The notes beneath the pieces are model-generated. The model saw only the letters and a program-made list of their open reading frames with translations, was not told where the DNA came from and made no database searches. From positions 124,001 to 188,000 of the forward strand of contig NZ_CALSFT010000002.1 of assembly GCF_943736995.1 (NCBI RefSeq): DNA of 64,000 nucleotides, given 5' to 3'. A program made the position numbers and the translations under genes. Within the stretch, counting starts at the first letter, position 1. Each line of letters begins with the position of its first letter. Positions 60,638 through 64,000 of this stretch are shown in pieces. This DNA is from Sporosarcina sp. Marseille-Q4943. GTDB taxonomy: Bacteria > Bacillota > Bacilli > Bacillales_A > Planococcaceae.

Positions 60638-61984
60638 ATGTTGTTTGCAATGATTGCGTTGAGTGTTGTCCTCATCGTAGTACTGACAGCTGTGTTCAAG
60701 GTTCATCCGTTTTTATCATTGTTAGCGGGAGCGTTTTTCGTCGGCATCACGTCCGGCATGCCGCTGTTGACCGTTGTTGATAATGTGAATGAAGGCTTCG
60801 GAGGGTTGATGAAGGGAATCGGGCTCGTCATTGTCGCGGGTACAATCATCGGCGTCATTCTCGAGAAATCGGGAGCTGCGTTTCGAATGGCGGAAGTCGT
60901 GTTGCGCCTGATCGGGGAGAAACGCCCTCAATTGGCAATGTCCATTATCGGATATATCGTTTCGATTCCAGTTTTCTGTGATTCGGGATTCATTATTTTA
61001 TCCAGCTTGAAAAAAGCGTTGGCGAAGCGGGCGAAAGTGGCGATAGCGTCGATGGCTGTTGCGCTCGCGACAGGGCTTTATGCAACGCATACATTAGTGC
61101 CTCCGACGCCGGGTCCAATTGCGGCGGCTGGTAATATTAAGGCTGAAGATTATTTGGGCACGATTATTTTGATCGGCCTTATCGTCGCCATCCCGGCGGT
61201 CATTGTCGGATATTTATGGGCAGTGAAGGTCGGATCGAAAATTTCCGTGCCGGAAGATGTCGAGGATGAAGGTCTGGATTATGATGAAATCGTCAAGTCG
61301 TTCGGCCAAATGCCGTCGACGTTCAAAGCGTTTCTGCCTATTGTCTTGCCAATCGTTCTCATCGGGGTTGGATCCGTTGCGAAACTGACTTTGGCGGAAG
61401 GCGGCTTCAACAATTTTCTTCAATTTTTAGGGGCGCCTTCAGTGGCCCTATTATTAGGTGTTCTTGCAGCGTTCCTGCTGCTGCCGAAATGGAATGAAGA
61501 GACGTTGACGAAGTGGATCGGGGAGGGGCTGAAAGAAGCGGCGCCGATATTGCTCATCACAGGAGCGGGCGGCGCGTTCGGAAGAGTCATTTCGAATTCA
61601 GGTGTCGCTGAATTGATCGGTGAGATGAATTTCTCAGCGCTAGCTGGCGGCGCATTCTTCCTTCTCGTTCCGTTTTTCATTGCAGCAGCTCTGAAAACGG
61701 CACAAGGTTCGTCTACTGCGGCGTTGGTCATTACGTCGACGCTTGTCGCTCCGTTGCTTCCGGCAATGGGGATCGAAGGTGCGATTCCACTTGCGCTCGT
61801 TGTCATGGCGGTCGGTGCGGGCGCAATGACGGTGAGCCATGTGAACGACAGCTTCTTCTGGGTCGTCACGGAGTTTAGCGGTATGAAAGTGACGGATGCG
61901 TATAAGGCGCAGACGATGGCTACTTTGCTGCAAGGTGTGACAACGATTGTCGTCACGATGGTTCTTTGGATGATATTAGTTTGA
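60638..61984 (+). CDS. GntP family gluconate/glycerate permease
   Basis: A 448-residue transporter with about 12 to 14 helices. Landmarks are VFKVHPFLSLLAGAFFVGI near the N-terminus, GYIVSIPVFCDSGFIIL, ATHTLVPPTPGPIAAA and the C-terminal SHVNDSFFWVVTEFSGM. It is coupled to the glycerate kinase gene, so D-glycerate or a related sugar acid is the likely substrate. Confidence 0.92.
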   Translation: MLFAMIALSVVLIVVLTAVFKVHPFLSLLAGAFFVGITSGMPLLTVVDNVNEGFGGLMKGIGLVIVAGTIIGVILEKSGAAFRMAEVVLRLIGEKRPQLAMSIIGYIVSIPVFCDSGFIILSSLKKALAKRAKVAIASMAVALATGLYATHTLVPPTPGPIAAAGNIKAEDYLGTIILIGLIVAIPAVIVGYLWAVKVGSKISVPEDVEDEGLDYDEIVKSFGQMPSTFKAFLPIVLPIVLIGVGSVAKLTLAEGGFNNFLQFLGAPSVALLLGVLAAFLLLPKWNEETLTKWIGEGLKEAAPILLITGAGGAFGRVISNSGVAELIGEMNFSALAGGAFFLLVPFFIAAALKTAQGSSTAALVITSTLVAPLLPAMGIEGAIPLALVVMAVGAGAMTVSHVNDSFFWVVTEFSGMKVTDAYKAQTMATLLQGVTTIVVTMVLWMILV

Positions 61985-61986
61985 TG

Positions 61987-62023
61987 AAAACGCTGATTCC
62001 TTTTGGGGAATCGGCGTTTTTTT
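61987..62023 (+). terminator. Terminator of the glycerate operon
   Basis: AAACGCTGATTCC pairs with GGAATCGGCGTTT (one mismatch), then TTTT. Confidence 0.85.
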
Positions 62024-62041
62024 GTATGTGGCATGGCCGAA

Positions 62042-62334
62042 TCGGTGGTAACGTGCCGGGCAACGGTGGTAAAGCGTTGGGAAGCGGTGGTAACGTGCTG
62101 AGAGTCGGTGGTAAATCATCGAAAGTCGGTGGTAATGTGCTGAGCAACGGTGGTAAACACGTCCGAAGCGGTGGTAAACCAGTCGACATGACCAAACTTA
62201 GGTGGTAATTAATGGTCGAACGGTGATAAAGTCGCCCGAGTCGGTGATAAACCTCCGAGAGTCGGTGATAAACTCCCCCAAGTCGGTGATAAAGCGCTGA
62301 GAGTCGGTGATAAACCTCGGAAACTCGGTGATAA
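62042..62334. repeat. Array A9: fourteen GGTGRTAA units, 21-bp period
   Basis: GGTGGTAA units start at 62042, 62063, 62084, 62105, 62126, 62147, 62168 and, after a 31-bp step, 62199. GGTGATAA units start at 62220, 62241, 62262, 62283, 62304 and 62325. All other steps are exactly 21 bp. The two word types form separate blocks. The array lies between the GntP terminator and the flavin reductase gene; the 370-bp gap holds no gene. Confidence 0.93.
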
Positions 62335-62434
62335 CCCCCATCAGCATATGCCGGTCAATCCCATGCATATAGTAAATGTAAGAGTTGTCCATTTGAGCAA
62401 TTTCAGCATACAACATTTGAAAGGAGATGAACGG

Positions 62435-62896
62435 ATGGGTGAATCGATGATGGATATACGGGAGCTGCGCAACTGTTACGGCCGGTTTGCGACGGGTGTG
62501 ACGGTCGTGACGTGTGCGCATGAGCAAGGGAAGCATGGGATGACGGCCAATTCCTTCACTTCGGTTTCGCTTGATCCGCCGCTTGTGCTCGTGTCGGTGG
62601 ATTGGCGTGCGAAAGCGTTGCCGTATTTGAAGAATAATCATTTTACGGTCAATATTTTACGGGAGAGCCAGCAGGGCACGGCAATGCATTTTGCGGGCAG
62701 AGCCCAAGATCCCGCACCGTTTGAATGGGATGGCATTGAGATTAAAGGCTCGCTCGCCTTTATTGAATGTGAACCGTGGGCGGAGTATGATGGCGGCGAC
62801 CATGTGCTAGTAGTCGGGAAAGTGAAACGGTTTGCATATGAAGATGGAACACCACTAGCTTTTTACGGCGGTAAGTTTTCAAAAGTGGAGATATGA
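62435..62896 (+). CDS. Flavin reductase (HpaC-like)
   Basis: A 153-residue flavin:NADH reductase domain protein. Landmarks are GRFATGVTVVTC, the GMTANSFTSVSLDPPLVLVS segment and the GDHVLVVGKV strand. It supplies reduced FMN/FAD to a partner monooxygenase. Start 62435 follows AAAGGAG; an in-frame ATG 87 bp upstream lacks a site. The next gene encodes a 4-hydroxyphenylacetate 3-hydroxylase-type oxygenase, its natural partner, although a terminator lies between them. Confidence 0.9.
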   Translation: MGESMMDIRELRNCYGRFATGVTVVTCAHEQGKHGMTANSFTSVSLDPPLVLVSVDWRAKALPYLKNNHFTVNILRESQQGTAMHFAGRAQDPAPFEWDGIEIKGSLAFIECEPWAEYDGGDHVLVVGKVKRFAYEDGTPLAFYGGKFSKVEI

Positions 62897-62900
62897 TTAA

Positions 62901-62949
62901 ATGACTGGCTTTCTAGAGGATGCATTCCCTGGTAGCCGGTCGTTTTTTA
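62901..62949 (+). terminator. Terminator between flavin reductase and oxygenase genes
   Basis: GACTGGCT (62903-62910) pairs with AGCCGGTC (62934-62941, one wobble), then GTTTTTTATTT. Confidence 0.75.
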
Positions 62950-63045
62950 TTTCGGCATGAAATCCGGCCATTTTGTCTCGCTTCGGCATTTTTCCTATGA
63001 GACAGGCATACGTATAGGTGTAATGGGACAAGGAGGAGTGAATTC

Positions 63046-64000
63046 ATGCCAGTTGAACAGGAAAAGAAGACGGTATTGCCATTGACAGGCAAGGAGTATT
63101 TGGAGAGCTTGAAGGACGGACGGGAAATTTGGCTGCATGGCGAGAAAGTGAAAGATGTGACGACACATCCGGCTTTCCGGAATGCTGCGAGGTCGATTGC
63201 ACGGCTGTATGATGCGTTGCATGACGAGAAGATGAAGGATGTTTTGACGGTCGAGACGGATACGGGGAATGGCGGCTTCACGCAGAAGTATTTCCGTGTG
63301 GACAAGAGTGCGCAAGACTTGTTGGAGTCCCGCGACGCAATTGCGCAATGGGCGCGCCTGACATATGGGCAGATGGGAAGGTCGCCGGATTATAAGGCGG
63401 CATTCCTCGCGACGCTCGGCGCGGACCCGGATTACTACGGGAAGTACGCGGATAATGCGCGGAGGTGGTACAAAGAAGCGCAGGAGCGGAATTGGTTCTT
63501 CAACCATGCAATCATCAATCCGCCAGTGGACAGGCATAAGCCGCTCGATGCCGTGGCTGACATTTTCGTCAGGGCAGTCGGGGAGACGGAGCAGGGGGTC
63601 ATCGTCAGCGGAGCGAAGATGGTCGCGACGGGGTCCGCATTGACGAATTATAACTTTGTCGCCCATTACGGCGCTGCGCCGATCACGAAGGAGGAGTTCG
63701 CACTCGTGTTCGTGGCGGCGATGGATACACCGGGCGTGAAGCTTGTCAGTCGTGCGTCGTATGAAATGAACGCCGCCGTCATGGGAAGCCCGTTCGACTA
63801 TCCATTGAGCAGCCGGTTCGATGAAAACGACTCGGTCCTTATTTTCGATAACGCGCTCATTCCATGGGAGAACATCATCATTTATAAAGACGTGGAGAAA
63901 GCAAACAGCTTTTTCGCGGACAGCGGTTTCCTCCACAGATTCACGTTCCACGGCGTGACGAGGCTTGCGGTCAAGCTTGACTTCGTTTCAGGTTTATTGC
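63046..64000 (+). CDS. hpaB: 4-hydroxyphenylacetate 3-monooxygenase, oxygenase component (partial)
   Basis: The frame is open from ATG 63046, behind AAGGAGGAG, to the window edge, about 318 residues. It shows the HpaB/4-HPA 3-hydroxylase N-terminal fold: [21 protein letters not shown] (start region), then [26 protein letters not shown] and [18 protein letters not shown], and IPWENIIIY. The full family length is about 480 residues, so the C-terminus lies outside. It hydroxylates 4-hydroxyphenylacetate (or a similar phenol) using reduced FAD from the flavin reductase encoded just upstream. Confidence 0.9.
   Translation, partial: MPVEQEKKTVLPLTGKEYLESLKDGREIWLHGEKVKDVTTHPAFRNAARSIARLYDALHDEKMKDVLTVETDTGNGGFTQKYFRVDKSAQDLLESRDAIAQWARLTYGQMGRSPDYKAAFLATLGADPDYYGKYADNARRWYKEAQERNWFFNHAIINPPVDRHKPLDAVADIFVRAVGETEQGVIVSGAKMVATGSALTNYNFVAHYGAAPITKEEFALVFVAAMDTPGVKLVSRASYEMNAAVMGSPFDYPLSSRFDENDSVLIFDNALIPWENIIIYKDVEKANSFFADSGFLHRFTFHGVTRLAVKLDFVSGLL

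Noticed and set aside
17776..62334. The short-repeat arrays as CRISPR arrays
   Set aside because: Conserved parts are only 8-13 bp and variable parts 8-13 bp, there is no leader, no cas gene, and units are degenerate. CRISPR repeats are longer and near-identical.
62995..63951. A 318-residue minus-strand frame opposite the oxygenase gene
   Set aside because: It is antisense to a clear HpaB frame on the plus strand that carries family motifs and a strong ribosome binding site; its composition (His/Arg-rich) is typical of shadow frames.

Overview
The window reads as a chromosomal segment of a low-to-mid-GC, Gram-positive endospore-former relative (order Bacillales, most like Planococcaceae such as Sporosarcina). 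This rests on strong AGGAGG-type ribosome binding sites, TTG/GTG starts, S-box, T-box and preQ1 leaders, sigma-B-like promoters, CcpA cre sites, a LiaFSR/LiaH envelope-stress operon and a SwrC-type RND pump. The species assignment is inference. No rRNA, tRNA, prophage, insertion sequence or CRISPR array was seen.

Layout. 1-6.9 kb: end of a TSUP transporter, then an amino-acid permease, a PucR regulator and an mmsA/omega-aminotransferase operon, together a probable beta-alanine (or GABA-like amino acid) catabolic cluster. 6.9-10.5 kb: a PlsY paralogue, then metY-hom under a SAM riboswitch, then a structured inverted-repeat element. 10.6-20.9 kb: a BCCT osmolyte transporter, small proteins, a preQ1-controlled QueT transporter, an EamA exporter, a CPBP protease with two membrane/exported proteins, and a short methionyl-tRNA synthetase behind a Met-specific T-box. 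21-30.8 kb: a three-gene ABC-2 exporter, a two-component system with a tiny membrane protein between its genes, a TrkA-N potassium channel, a second CPBP protease, a sigma-B-type small gene and a DinB protein. 30.8-41 kb: a divergent TetR regulator/SwrC pair, a multi-TM mechanosensitive-type protein, and the lia operon (liaI-like, liaH, liaF, liaS, liaR). 41-46 kb: an acyl-CoA degradation operon (thiolase, SDR, acyl-CoA dehydrogenase, acyl-CoA ligase) preceded by a perfect cre match. 46-54 kb: DUF4139 protein, DedA, UppP, and a two-component system with two PepSY proteins. 54-64 kb: MBL hydrolase, glutaredoxin, vWA lipoprotein, the CdaR/glycerate kinase/GntP cluster, and the start of an HpaC/HpaB-type two-component flavin monooxygenase.

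The most striking unexplained structure is a set of nine intergenic arrays of short degenerate direct repeats. Three unrelated core words (TTAYCACCGACT in five arrays, AGTTCTCGTT in two, CGCTCAAAG in one) recur at 21 bp, and a fourth (CGCATAAA) recurs at 20 bp. That is close to two helical turns. All arrays lie next to a gene 3' end, never between divergent promoters, and most lie just outside an intrinsic terminator. I do not recognise this as a described system. A second notable event is a roughly 247-bp tandem duplication of the divergent cdaR/glycerate-kinase control region.
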